Positions 10,301 to 16,548 of a stretch of 61,719 nucleotides of DNA are shown here, piece after piece. Source of the stretch: a virus; IMG/VR virus record IMGVR_UViG_3300045999_005102, positions 1-61,719 of that record, one strand, 5' to 3'. Below the pieces are notes generated by a model. It was not told the DNA's origin. It saw only the letters and a program-made list of their open reading frames with translations, and did no database searches. Numbering within the stretch: the stretch's first letter is position 1; the number at the start of each line of letters is the position of its first letter. A program made the translations under genes and the position numbers.

Positions 10301-11566
10301 GAGATCTTCCACCTCTACAGCATCGGCGCGCAGAGCGTGGCGGCCAAGCTGGTCGCGGGGCTGTCGCGCATCCCGGGGGCTGGACGCGGCATCAAGGCCG
10401 GCAGCGAGAGCGCCCGCGCCCGGATCAATGCCTTCCTGACCCTGTGGGGCTCGATGTTCTCGGTGGCCGAGCGGCTGAACCGCAAGGTGACGTTCATCGC
10501 CGCCTACAACCTCGCGGTCGAGAACGGCATGACGGACCCCTACGCCTTCGCGGTGCGGGCTGTCAACGAGACGCAGGGGATCTACAACAAGGTGAGTCGC
10601 CCGAACTGGGCGCGCCCAGGCTTCGGCCGGATCGTGCTCACCTTCAAGCAGTTCCCCATCATGATGGTGGAGCTAATCAACAGAATGTGGCGCAACGGCG
10701 GCCCCGAGGGCAAGCGGGCGGCGCTCATATTCCTGGCCATCCTCATGCTGCTGTCTGGCCAAGAGGGTCTGCCGTTCGCCCAGGATCTGGACGACATCAT
10801 CGACACGCTCGGGCAGATAATGGGCTTTGACACCAACATGAAGGGGTCGAAGCGCGAGTTGGCCTACACGGTCCTGGGCAAGGCGCTGGGCGACCAGTTC
10901 CTCTACGGGCTGTCGGTCTATCTGCCGCTGGACTTCTCCGGCCGCTTCAGCCTGGGCAACCTGATCCCTGGCACCGGCATGTTCAAGAAGTCGAACGCAG
11001 AGTCCACCGGGCGAGAGATCGCTGAGATCGCCGGCCCGGTGTTCGGAGGTCTCGCCACCCAGGCCATGGACGCCTTCGAGGCCTGGAACGCCGGCAACGA
11101 CAGCAAGGCGATGGAGAACATGGCACCCAAGGCCGTTAAGGACGTCGTGGCTGCAGCCAAGATGGCCAAGGAAGGCTACGCGGTGGACCGGGCCGGGCGC
11201 AAGGTGGTGGACACCACGCTCGGAGACGCGGCCATCAAGGCGGCGGGCTTCAACCCGACGGTGGTGGCCAACGTCACGCGCAAGACCATGCCCATCCAGC
11301 AGGACATCGCCCTGCAGCGCACCGTCGAGGCCTCGATCGTCGATCAGTGGGTGCGCGGCATCGTTCAGGACGACGAGGCCATGATCCAGGCAGCGCAGAA
11401 GGAGCGCGACGACTGGAACAAGCGCAACCCCAAGACCCAGATCGTGATCGGGCCGCAGCAGATCAGGAGCAGGATCAAGGCGCGCAACCAGGACAAGGAA
11501 AACCGCGTGCTTCGCAACGCCCCACCGGAGATGCGAGGCCGGATCGCCTCAGAGCTTGCTGAGTAG
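1346..11566 (+). CDS. Giant DarB-like polyvalent protein: methylase, helicase and HExxH peptidase motif
   Basis: A 3406-residue protein, the largest here. Visible in order: AIDGLGKLFGG at 123-133; a SAM-dependent N6-adenine methylase with EPTAGNG near 344-350 and NPPF at 402-405; a Gly/Thr/Pro linker near 530-670 that carries a nested gene; a Strawberry-notch-type helicase with GDQTGIGKGR at 755-764, DESH at 979-982 and QMLGRVNR at 1363-1370; a zinc-peptidase-like HEVLHH at 2305-2310; and a C-terminal part with hydrophobic segments near 2905-2940 and 3125-3150 that resembles large polyvalent protein-associated domains. In the DarB family such proteins are packaged and injected with phage DNA to protect it from restriction; that role here is inferred. 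It is the last late gene, before attP. Confidence 0.85.
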   Translation: MALNTKLAGSGCVEIAARISQEDQDALLQRLEDLEAAGTGRKEAQVIAAQDALQAILDERKEFQRLLREQHPDLFADDLDAMFDDVLAEEMGKDKAEGKKPLRTVRQALGSAAKNTGSGLTNAIDGLGKLFGGKPGQLNSGIGFDEETYAKAKPFFLQAIKNLKDAAQDLREAMRAIVRMVLDKFGAQAAENMKPYVVRFMKDVQAGEVKLEGPATATEGERVTLARGFLQDFEAGKSFGTIVAARTRASEIIGRKIEPGTADAKLVDEAVELAGVMFARGVVRAGGTAVEIYNRLQEFQENQMPGLNVRDTISLRNQAYSTPLPLAYVASKLAGINFQTTVLEPTAGNGALVMRAMPSKTVTNEINPDRAEALRAQGYTPTQEDAATMKFAPKSVKVVIANPPFGPRGDERWQIDGLDTREIDHAISLNSLQAMDDDGTAVLIIGGPIAREDGARRDTYRGKSKREFFYTLYNSYNVVDHFTVAGDLYAKQGATFPVDVIVIKGRGKSNRALPAAQLPQLVDTWDALREKLNANADDLGAEGTGTPGGDTRGQGPGTQPGSVPGTPPTPTGADGGDGGTRGRPTDGGSAAGGGTTGTATGSNQDRPGGGRGQRGSPDGTAQPGDTGTDATVPGDQQLGSGTDGARNQPAGVDTRVGERKDRARVSEDDAGKLQVKYNNFSGNKSVNTLVATNHLTAIERAFEALRARVGEIDEFVRNELKYTPEEFKKSFSAEQVEALALAIDNIKRGAGFIIGDQTGIGKGRVVAAMIRYAKLNGKTPVFVTQMPDLYGDMMRDLNDIGMSNIKPLMTNNNASVPLDAEALAWFGEKQGIQTQIAELQDDMDVLAIADLGNKLNGMEDADRKKEIAAEVKRSTNPDIVAIKQQIIELRAEMPERRGKFLETPEIERHESMLRGIVESNSIGNFDVIFTTYNQMAPLDSGKPRRDPGTGLRVRNPVKFGYRNAFLQHFVNSDSMLILDESHNAGEAGDGRFPKVGDVVRQLINASGGVFYSSATFAKNPRVMDAYSKTDLGKAFGNVTTLIENISSVPMQQTSSAMLVAAGQYLRRERSFDGIEYRIDSVEVNTQDAEDVSEAMRLIVDFDRAKRAAIQDIQDALDSEGAVMSAGGAGMSQASVDSVNFTSVMHNVINTFLLALKAEQAANKAIEAIRRGEKPVITVANTMGAFIAEYASAENLGIGDKIEASFADILTRYLEKTRTVTINNGDGSQTKTRLTDEQLGDEGVEAYNAARDFIEELELSVPLSPIDHIKQLIQGAGHSIGEITGRQTIVDENGVLRKRPSAEMNTAGKKNTIAKFNGGQLDALIINRSGSTGLSMHASETFADQRRRVMVIAQAELDINNHMQMLGRVNRTGQVSANGKAPPDFTATFGLPRYVQMTANVPIELRPAAVLSNKMAGLSANTTAGRKSAVEDKSAPDFMNKYGDRVAAELVGSDQALNLRLGLPVSFDENGRPAVDGAMAKVTGRIGLLPLKDQNELYDQLGAAYVELIAQLDALGQNELEAKTYPLDAKTMATREVMPADAGSDSPFTAAVNAERVNVKKLGKPWPKAKVEELVRGALGITDGNQTAANVAKLKRAEMLSQMRRDIAAEQQANTAEAGTDPDKVTEATKKNDALDRALTRFQSMLPTIGQGVKLETDSGNLYGIVTNVERKGKAKSAGSLSVWKIRVAVVDGAKSMTFSMTQLAATPEERALRMDGVMISPATEMTVISQDGSGTERVPIADGFDRGQTDARETRWMITGNVLRGYSQFKGRILNYTDSSGNILQGIMMPANFDLDAALRRVRSEMSDPAKIAALLDAGGVVVDKETGGDVVTLKRSGGAYIIEVRRSGTGKKISKDLGPYFSSVGNRMRAELWKNGESDKFLEAVRGIINVFKTPLIADKDSDSILRGMQERQQPPNPMDFARQPPILDVTGIKEMKGRHLQVQAAARLLEQGKITRSQYDAYVDFYKPIELIEPDKLLAPTSDEKMQQTVDAGKRDKVNVPVADGTKVGLRMDLPARDRGGSVVSIHEGNAGRASAGKIISFQSTGWLKNVTFETRSQTKGLKIATGAAKEPLQTVEGTWFNLSPEDAFARAKALMSDPAWKQIGFDPTRHGYFYDRATRQPVVAADEVYQIGQFLIAKNVQFAPRESFLYAPPPDIQSPSLAFSETLESVRADALPTLTSLEKKRDAGKITESEYRLGVQQLIGRMQRRNEERTYRRVVSGRKRGTDWIIAKMRTGVSQGTVTKEAADFAQWLLDQNPHMGDGLGISIKSAEKDRTAAGQYDYVSKVFTLVTGRMSDTTAVHEVLHHAERMMPIEVQDGVLKEWIRAWDAAYKNGTPEMRQALNDMLHSGLFGDKAAGDRLRDAYAKGVWNYDDHYQLFSPSEFWAVNATRILSGRYAAKGSWVKRAIQWMREFIQRIKAVFGLRSDAPIIEGLNAVMEGNGTFLSRQMLSEQAVLEVAERTRRAPQPAAPTVNDFARNITDGLIQHYGRPKAKFKTFNAYDKTLSTQFNKALKDRDFGKVFAYANAMQNQVSLSSLRPSELAPRLLPRVDDIVSAARTMVKGRVDDADTQGAANAIFAGTLDGASVLEGRVWSEEELRTRFDLTDRGVALYNEARAAIDASLDEVSAAEAYSMVQVFVTKDVRRQIIDNPQSAQPLITAQLRRMFAQLEAAIKKAQELGFEDRVAELEATRDSYLEVQRKVESVFNLGRAMKAAGYAPLMRFGKFTVQAELVNPETGQLIRGDDGTAATLYFERFETGGEAQEALRKAQMLHEGNPEVRVRFGTNSELQHEMYAGISPETLALFAEAVGAKDVMRTYYQDAISERSALKRRLNRKGVPGYSKDMPRVLSNFITSNGRYAAQRFYLRDLTNAVKYIPQEKGDVRDEAINLKNFVMNPNDPAAPVSTLAFAWFLGGSVAAMFVNMAQPYMVTFPHLTRFASPAQVTAVMAKAHPYAWGRKEITDQDLKRALKRASQEGIVDAQEIFHLYSIGAQSVAAKLVAGLSRIPGAGRGIKAGSESARARINAFLTLWGSMFSVAERLNRKVTFIAAYNLAVENGMTDPYAFAVRAVNETQGIYNKVSRPNWARPGFGRIVLTFKQFPIMMVELINRMWRNGGPEGKRAALIFLAILMLLSGQEGLPFAQDLDDIIDTLGQIMGFDTNMKGSKRELAYTVLGKALGDQFLYGLSVYLPLDFSGRFSLGNLIPGTGMFKKSNAESTGREIAEIAGPVFGGLATQAMDAFEAWNAGNDSKAMENMAPKAVKDVVAAAKMAKEGYAVDRAGRKVVDTTLGDAAIKAAGFNPTVVANVTRKTMPIQQDIALQRTVEASIVDQWVRGIVQDDEAMIQAAQKERDDWNKRNPKTQIVIGPQQIRSRIKARNQDKENRVLRNAPPEMRGRIASELAE
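2943..3341 (+). CDS. Nested +1-frame gene inside the giant polyvalent gene
   Basis: A 132-residue ORF wholly inside the linker region of the 3406-aa gene, shifted by +1. The ATG follows directly after a TGA in the same frame, with GGAG at 2932-2935 and 7-base spacing. Of its first 40 codons 30 end in G or C, but only 17 of the 40 overlapping host-frame codons do; that host frame reads as Gly/Thr/Pro low complexity with many GGA, ACT and CCT codons. The product looks like a folded, helical, Leu/Glu-rich protein (for example RRRLEQMVETAEPEDVQQME). I recognise no family. The alternative is a relic of a once in-frame segment rescued by two compensating frameshifts. Confidence 0.65.
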   Translation: MPMLMTWAPKGQELLGAIRGVKGQELSRDLYPVLLRRRLEQMVETAEPEDVQQMEDLLLEAGLLAQPLDRTRIGREVVEDNEEVLMELRSRGIPGRMPPSLETSNSAAEQTVLETNLLEWTHALVSGRIERG

Positions 11567-11764
11567 CCGTGCGTCCTCCAGTGCGCTGTGCAGGGCATCG
11601 TTCTGCCGGCGCACTGCGGCGTAATGCGTCAACAAGTGCGCTTGCACGGCACGCATCTGGTTCAGTTCTTCGATGGCCTCCTCAACCGCTGGGTGCTTGG
11701 TCTCGTCCAGAACTCGATCTAGTGCTCGTCCCACAACAAATTCCCCCTCAAAGTTCGAAGGCAA
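11549..11764 (-). CDS. Small coiled-coil protein, possible moron gene
   Basis: A - strand gene that converges on the end of the giant late gene and overlaps it by 18 bases, lying between the late operon and attP. The open frame begins at TTG 11764 (71 aa). GTG 11734 may be the real start (61 aa), since GAGGGGG lies about 8 bases before it. The product is helical and charged, with heptad-like Leu and Ala spacing. Genes facing against the late operon next to att sites are often expressed in the prophage, so lysogenic conversion is plausible. No family recognised. Confidence 0.55.
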   Translation of the reverse strand: MPSNFEGEFVVGRALDRVLDETKHPAVEEAIEELNQMRAVQAHLLTHYAAVRRQNDALHSALEDARLLSKL

Positions 11765-11918
11765 GGGATCACGAACTGTGCCAACAATGATGGGTCACGG
11801 TTGGGCACAACACGTCGAAAATTCAATGGGTTAAATGGCAGCAGTTGTGTCTACCGTGACCCATTGGACAGTTCGCAAGAACCTGAAAGATTGGGCCATT
11901 TTGTCCAAGCGAACGTCA

Positions 11919-11965
11919 GGCTACGAACCAGGGGGTCGTGGGTTCAAATCCTGCCGGGCGCGCCA
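11919..11965 (+). other. attP core: 3' half of a tRNA-Arg(ACG) gene
   Basis: These 47 bases match the anticodon loop to CCA end of a proteobacterial tRNA-Arg(ACG): loop CTACGAA with anticodon ACG, 3' anticodon strand CCAGG, variable loop, T-arm with TTCAAAT, acceptor strand CGGGCGC, then G and CCA. There is no matching 5' half upstream, so this is not a tRNA gene. A phage-borne 3' tRNA half beside an integrase gene is the classic layout of an attP site; integration would rebuild the host tRNA. Confidence 0.88.
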
Positions 11966-11980
11966 CTATTCAAGGACTTG

Positions 11981-12001
11981 CGGGCCTCCACGAGAGGCCC
12001 G
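11981..12001. terminator. GC-rich hairpin between attP and int
   Basis: CGGGCCTC at 11981-11988 pairs with GAGGCCCG at 11994-12001 around a 5-base loop. There is no T run, so intrinsic termination is uncertain; it may instead end or stabilise the int transcript or shape the att complex. Confidence 0.35.
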
Positions 12002-12024
12002 TGGGTCACAGACCTGGGCATGGG

Positions 12025-13131
12025 TCACACGCGCTCTGCGCGGCGCCTGTAGACCCGCTGCGTCGTGCGGGTGTCGGCGTGCTGCAGCAGGGCCCTGGCC
12101 TTGTCCAGGCTCTCGGCATCGGACCCCACCTTGGCCCGCAGATCGTGCTCGGTGAACCGCTCGCGCACCGAGGTCTCGGCCAGCACGCGATCGAGGAACC
12201 GCTGCCACATGGAGTCCCAGCCGTGGCTCTGGCCGGTCTTCTCGTCGATGTAGCCCTCGCCGCGCCGGTTGCAGAACAGGAACGGTGACAGGCACGGCCG
12301 GGCCCGGGTGGCTTGCTCGACAGCCTCGCGCCGCTCGGGCACCGCCTCGTAGGTGTAGACCGTGCTCTTGCCGGTGGTGCCCGCGGTCTTGTGCCGGGTG
12401 ACGTGGATGCCATCATCGCGCAAGTGCTCCCCGGCCCGCAGGCGCAGCAGATCCGAGCGCGCCAACCCCGTCAGCAGCTTGAGCCGGATGTAGGCCTGGA
12501 TCATCAGCACCGAGCCCTTCTTGCGGTGCGAAGTCAGGGACAGGCACTCCAGGATCTCCCAGTCCTCGACGTAGCGCGTGCGCGGGCGCAGCGCCAGATC
12601 GCCGTCCAGGCGCACCTGATCGCGGAACGGGTGGCGATCCATCTCGCCCCACTGCACGGCCTTGGTGAAGGCGTGGCTCAACACCTCGATCTCGCGGTGC
12701 GCGGCAGTCAGGGCCGGCACGTCAACCTCGACGCCATCCACCATGGCACGTTTCTTGCGTCTGGACACGTAGCCGTAGACGTGGGACGGCTTGATCGCGG
12801 TGATCTGCATCGCGCCGAAGACGGCCCGCAGCCGCACGATGATGCGCAACTCGTTGGCCTGGGTCTTGGGCGGCTTGAAAGGGGTCACCTCCAGGCTGTA
12901 GCGGTCCAGGAGGTCATTGACGCTGCGCACCCTGCCCAGGGCTCCAATGCGGGCGGCGTAGGCCGCGTGGGCCTCGTGCAGGGCCTTGCCCAGCCGAAAC
13001 CGTTTCTTGCCGTCCCAGGCCGCTTCCAGGCCCGGGGGCACCCGGTAGTAGTACGCGCCGTTGTGCCACTGCCAGCGCGCCGGCAGGCCCCTGTTCTCTG
13101 GCCTACGACAGCGCCGACCAGTCTGGCTCAT
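12025..13131 (-). CDS. int: Tyrosine recombinase (phage integrase)
   Basis: A 368-residue integrase that would recombine attP with the host tRNA-Arg(ACG) gene. The catalytic set is complete: R225 in TGLARSDLL, K248 in the HKT hairpin, H329 and R332 in HDLR, H351 in LQHADTR, and nucleophile Y361 in RVYRR. A core-binding region lies near residues 70-165. The gene reads towards attP, which begins about 60 bases past its stop, the usual arrangement. Its start overlaps the DUF4224 gene by 29 bases. It is the last gene of the leftward operon. Confidence 0.95.
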   Translation of the reverse strand: MSQTGRRCRRPENRGLPARWQWHNGAYYYRVPPGLEAAWDGKKRFRLGKALHEAHAAYAARIGALGRVRSVNDLLDRYSLEVTPFKPPKTQANELRIIVRLRAVFGAMQITAIKPSHVYGYVSRRKKRAMVDGVEVDVPALTAAHREIEVLSHAFTKAVQWGEMDRHPFRDQVRLDGDLALRPRTRYVEDWEILECLSLTSHRKKGSVLMIQAYIRLKLLTGLARSDLLRLRAGEHLRDDGIHVTRHKTAGTTGKSTVYTYEAVPERREAVEQATRARPCLSPFLFCNRRGEGYIDEKTGQSHGWDSMWQRFLDRVLAETSVRERFTEHDLRAKVGSDAESLDKARALLQHADTRTTQRVYRRRAERV

Positions 13132-13315
13132 GCGTCTTCCCCTGTCGTTGTGGTGTCACGCCCAGGACATTCTGGACGTGCTCGCGCAGAACGGCAATGC
13201 TGCCGTCAGGACGGACGCGGTGCTCGATGCCCATCCACTTGAGGGCGCGAAGCTGGGCCGGCCTGCGCTGCCGGCCGGTGAGTTGCTGGATCTCCTGCTC
13301 TGTCAGGATCAGCAT
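13103..13315 (-). CDS. DUF4224 family protein
   Basis: A 70-residue protein opening with MLILTEQEIQQLTG, the hallmark of DUF4224, a small family usually encoded just upstream of phage integrases. The conserved pattern continues through QLRALKWMGI. Its ATG overlaps the stop of the upstream gene (TGATG) and its end overlaps int, so the three are coupled. The usual neighbourhood suggests an excision or directionality factor, but no such activity can be read from the sequence. Confidence 0.82.
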   Translation of the reverse strand: MLILTEQEIQQLTGRQRRPAQLRALKWMGIEHRVRPDGSIAVLREHVQNVLGVTPQRQGKTHEPDWSALS

Positions 13316-13518
13316 CAGAAGGGGATCTCATCCCAAGCCCACGCCGGGCATCCAACCTTCTCAACCTCGGGCGGCGGGCGCTCGCCGTTGGCCAGCTTGC
13401 AGCCGGAGTCGTACCAGTTGATGCAGTCGGCGCAAGACTTCTTGCGCAGGATCTCGCGCCAGTAGTGGGCCTCGCGCTCGGCGCACTGGATCTTGACCTG
13501 GATCTCTGAGACCTTCAT
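13315..13518 (-). CDS. Small cysteine-rich protein, possible zinc binder
   Basis: A 67-residue protein with an N-terminal charged helix and Cys residues as CADC, then GC and GC further on, which could hold a metal. The longer in-frame ORF upstream lies over the helicase gene and is a shadow. I chose ATG 13518 because it forms an ATGA overlap with the helicase stop. Function unknown; position suggests a role in early DNA metabolism. Confidence 0.7.
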   Translation of the reverse strand: MKVSEIQVKIQCAEREAHYWREILRKKSCADCINWYDSGCKLANGERPPPEVEKVGCPAWAWDEIPF

Positions 13519-15161
13519 GCGTACTGCTCCGCAAACTCCACCCAGGTCTTGCGCCGGATCACCTGAGCCCGGCCCGGCACCATGGGCTTGTGGGCCTTGA
13601 CGACGCGCCAATACTTGCCCTCCAGCTTCACCGTGATGAAGGATGGAGTCAGGATCTTTTCGGCGGCCACGGCCAGGGCGTCGGTCACAGTGGCCGGGCA
13701 CATCATCCCGCGGTCCCAGAACCACGAGACAGCGTGCTTCTTGACGTAGGGCCGATCGTCCTCGATGGGCACCCACTCCTGGAACGTCGAGACGCCGCAG
13801 TGGTAGGTGACCTTCATGCTCGGGGGCTTGCCCTGCTTCTCGTGCCGCTCGTACTCAACGCGCTCAACGTCGTAGACCCGAGGCTCTTCCAGCGCGGCCA
13901 CGATCACGGCATCCGCGGCCTGGGTGCCGTGCGCGGCGCCGCGCTGCCACTCGTGGCCGCAGCCTGGGCACTCCATCACCGAGGTGTGGACAAGTTCGTG
14001 GCAGTCGGGGCACTCCTTGACCGGGGCCACGCTCACGCCCTCGCCCTTGCCGCCCTTGCGCTTGACCTTGATCTGGTCGATGGGGCCGTGGCGCTGCACG
14101 TTGCCGGCGAAGTCCAGCACCAGGGTGTTCTCCTTCACCCCGTCCCTGCGCAGCCCACGGCCCATGATCTGCACGTACAGGCCCGTGCTCTTGGTCGGGC
14201 GCAGCATCACGATGCAGTCGATCGAGGGGTAGTCGAACCCGGTGGTGAGTAGCATCGCGTTGCAGAGCATGCGCAGCTTGCCGTCCTTGAAGGCCTTGAT
14301 CTTCGCGTCACGCTCGCCGGCTGCCATGTCGCCGCTGACGTAGTCCGCAGCCCAGCCGCGATCCCTGGCGGCCTGGGCGACGTGGTTCGCGTGCTCGATG
14401 CCGGCGCAGAACGTGAGAATGTGGTGGCGGTCATGGGCCAGCCGTGTGATCTCGTCAAGCGCGCCCTGGATGAGGTTGTCCTTGTCCATGGCGGCCTGCA
14501 GTTCGCTGGCCACGAACTCCCCGCCTCGGGTGTGAACCCCGGACAGGTCAGCCTCGGTCGCGCCGCGCTTGGCCACCAGCGGGCAGAGGTAGCCGTCGCG
14601 GATCAGGTCGCCGACGTTTGCCTCGTAGGCGATGTCGGTGAAGATCCTGCTGTCGCCCTCGATCAGGATTCCGCTGTCCATGCGATAGGGCGTGGCCGTG
14701 AGGCCGATTACCTTCAGCGCAGGGTTGTGGACGCGCAGCCCGGCCAGGAACCGGCCGTACATGGTGTCGGCCGAGCGGGGGATCAGGTGCGCCTCGTCCA
14801 CCAGCACGAGGTCGATGGGGGCGAACTTCGCGGGCATGCCATGGACCGACTGGATGCCGGCCACCGTCACCTGTCCCTTGGTCTTCTGGCCCAGGCCGGC
14901 CGACCAGACGCCGATCGGCGCTTGGGGCCAGTAGCGGATGATGGCCTTGGCATCCTGCTCGATCAGTTCCTTGACGTGCGTGAGCACCATGATCCGCGTG
15001 CCGGGGTACTGCTCGATGGCCTGCTTGATGAACGCGGCCAGCACGAGGCTCTTGCCGGCGCCGGTCGGCAGCACGATCAGCGGGTTGCCGTCGTTGGCTG
15101 CGAAGTAGGTGTAGAGGGCCGCGATGCTGGCGGTCTGGTAGGGGCGTAGTTCGATGGTCAC
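13515..15161 (-). CDS. SF2 DEAD/DEAH-box DNA helicase
   Basis: A 548-residue helicase from GTG 15161, which overlaps the stop of the MazG-like gene. Motifs: Q-motif-like RPYQ near residue 6, Walker A PTGAGKS at 32-38, DEAH in LVLVDEAH, GLTATP (motif III), and QIMGRGLRRDG (motif VI). A C-terminal CPDC...CPGC pair could bind zinc. This type of phage helicase is often encoded with replication and recombination genes, as here. The longer ORF to 15242 only overlaps the neighbour and is not needed. Confidence 0.9.
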   Translation of the reverse strand: MTIELRPYQTASIAALYTYFAANDGNPLIVLPTGAGKSLVLAAFIKQAIEQYPGTRIMVLTHVKELIEQDAKAIIRYWPQAPIGVWSAGLGQKTKGQVTVAGIQSVHGMPAKFAPIDLVLVDEAHLIPRSADTMYGRFLAGLRVHNPALKVIGLTATPYRMDSGILIEGDSRIFTDIAYEANVGDLIRDGYLCPLVAKRGATEADLSGVHTRGGEFVASELQAAMDKDNLIQGALDEITRLAHDRHHILTFCAGIEHANHVAQAARDRGWAADYVSGDMAAGERDAKIKAFKDGKLRMLCNAMLLTTGFDYPSIDCIVMLRPTKSTGLYVQIMGRGLRRDGVKENTLVLDFAGNVQRHGPIDQIKVKRKGGKGEGVSVAPVKECPDCHELVHTSVMECPGCGHEWQRGAAHGTQAADAVIVAALEEPRVYDVERVEYERHEKQGKPPSMKVTYHCGVSTFQEWVPIEDDRPYVKKHAVSWFWDRGMMCPATVTDALAVAAEKILTPSFITVKLEGKYWRVVKAHKPMVPGRAQVIRRKTWVEFAEQYA

Positions 15162-15475
15162 GCCTCCTCCTTCACAAACACCCCATTCGGCATCAGCGTG
15201 CCCTTGCGGTCCTTGATCTCGTCGTAGGCGTTGCACAGGCACTCCACGAGGTCAATGTCGCGCAGCGCGCAGTAGTTGATGAGGCAGACCATGACGTCGC
15301 CGATCGAGTCCTCGATCTTCGGTCGTTGGTTGCGGGCCTCGCCTGCAGCCAACTCGCCCATCTCCTCGAAGGCCTTGAGAAGCTGGCTCTGTGGCGTGGC
15401 GTTGGGGATGATCCTGCGGGCCTCGGCCCACTGAATCACCTTCATCTCCACCTCGCGGTAACTCATGCGTGTCAT
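15158..15475 (-). CDS. MazG-like nucleotide pyrophosphohydrolase
   Basis: A 105-residue protein with the MazG-like all-alpha NTP pyrophosphohydrolase pattern: KAFEEMGELA (metal-binding Glu residues) followed by EDSIGDVMVCLINY (second acidic cluster). Phage MazG-like enzymes hydrolyse nucleoside triphosphates, perhaps to cleanse the pool or alter alarmone signalling; the substrate here is unknown. ATG 15475 overlaps the nuclease stop (ATGA) and the gene's own end overlaps the helicase GTG. Confidence 0.82.
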   Translation of the reverse strand: MTRMSYREVEMKVIQWAEARRIIPNATPQSQLLKAFEEMGELAAGEARNQRPKIEDSIGDVMVCLINYCALRDIDLVECLCNAYDEIKDRKGTLMPNGVFVKEEA

Positions 15476-16548
15476 CCTGTGATCCTTCCTTGGAACTGTT
15501 GACGGACTGCTTCGATCTCCGGGTTGGCAATGGCCTTGTGGTCGGCGGCTGCGCTGACTTCATGGCTGGTGTAGGCCGGCACGTCGTTGGGCGGCGTGCA
15601 GAAGTTGTCTGCCACCACGAACTGGACCCCGTTGTCCTTGCGCTGGAAGCGGATCCAGCCGTCGCCCGCGTCGATCGGCTCGGCGTAGGTCACCAGGAAC
15701 GGCAGCGGCAGATGGCCTGGGCAGCCCTTGCGCTGGATCTCGACAGGGATGTCCACCTTCTCCTGGCCCTTCGCGCACGTCCAGCGCCCGTCACCATCGC
15801 GCTCGGCCGTGGAGTGAACGCAGGTCCTGCACGAGACGGCCGGCACCCGGTTGCCGTGGCACACGCCGTTGTGCGGGCACCAGTTGCAGAGATAGAACTT
15901 GGGGTCGCTAGAGATGCGATCAGGTGGGGTCTGGCCAAAGATGATCGACTCGGCCTTGGCCTGGATCTGCTCGAACCGCACGGGGTCGAACTCCAGTCGC
16001 TCGCTGTAGAGGTCGTCGTCGTCCTTTGAGACGGCGAGGTACAAGGCGCGATCCATTCCGCTCTTGCCCATGTACCACTGCATCTGGTCGAAGTGAGTCG
16101 GCTTGGACTTCTTGACGCCGTTCTTCTTGAGGTCGGCGAAGGACTTGGAAGAGTGCGTCTTGTACTCGGCGACGTGCCACTTGAGGCCGCCGCCTGGGAT
16201 GTTTTTCACGCACCCGTCCATGTGGCCGCGCATGTGACCCGCGTGGTCAGAGAAGCCGAACTGCTTGCCGGTGGCTGGGTCGGAGTCGTACACCGTGGCG
16301 CCGATCGAGCGCAGGTCGGCCACGAAGCGCGACTCGGCCAAGTGCCCGGTTTGGAACAGGCGCAGCATGCGGCCGTTGAATGACTCCTTGCCGGCCCAGC
16401 GGAACCCGTACCAGAGCGCCCTGGCGCACTCGTTGCCGATGACGCTGGCGCCCAGGTAGGTGCGCGCCTGCTCGGCCGCGCCGGTCTTCTCGTACTGCTC
16501 GAAGATCGCGGCTGCGATCACGTCAACATGTTTGGTGAGATCAGCCAT
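15472..16548 (-). CDS. PD-(D/E)XK exonuclease, Cas4/RecB-like
   Basis: A 358-residue protein. ATG 16548 has GGGAG five bases upstream, so I prefer it over the longer open frame. HMDG followed by AEYKTH gives the D...ExK nuclease core. Cys residues early (NECARALWYG) and late (LCNWCPHNGVC) resemble the iron-sulfur staple of Cas4/AddB nucleases, and more Cys follow (CRTC, CAKG, GCPG). Together with the Sak4-like ATPase and DUF669 protein upstream it likely forms a phage recombination set, resecting ends to make ssDNA. Activity is inferred from motifs. Confidence 0.82.
   Translation of the reverse strand: MADLTKHVDVIAAAIFEQYEKTGAAEQARTYLGASVIGNECARALWYGFRWAGKESFNGRMLRLFQTGHLAESRFVADLRSIGATVYDSDPATGKQFGFSDHAGHMRGHMDGCVKNIPGGGLKWHVAEYKTHSSKSFADLKKNGVKKSKPTHFDQMQWYMGKSGMDRALYLAVSKDDDDLYSERLEFDPVRFEQIQAKAESIIFGQTPPDRISSDPKFYLCNWCPHNGVCHGNRVPAVSCRTCVHSTAERDGDGRWTCAKGQEKVDIPVEIQRKGCPGHLPLPFLVTYAEPIDAGDGWIRFQRKDNGVQFVVADNFCTPPNDVPAYTSHEVSAAADHKAIANPEIEAVRQQFQGRITG

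Larger units (their letters stand above)
11790..12028. repeat. Four RTGGGTCAC repeats around attP (possible integrase arm sites)
   Basis: ATGGGTCACGGT at 11790-11801 has an exact 12-base inverted copy, ACCGTGACCCAT, at 11853-11864. The core appears twice more in direct orientation, GTGGGTCAC at 12001-12009 and ATGGGTCAC at 12020-12028, the last touching the 3' end of the integrase gene. Copies flank the tRNA-like att core on both sides, as expected for arm-type sites of a tyrosine integrase. Binding is inferred. Confidence 0.6.

Noticed and set aside
11919-11965. A functional tRNA-Arg gene
   Set aside because: Only the 3' half is present; no D-arm or 5' acceptor strand upstream.
11835-12155. 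Forward ORF across the tRNA-like att core
   Set aside because: Composition comes from the tRNA half and int antisense; no start signal.
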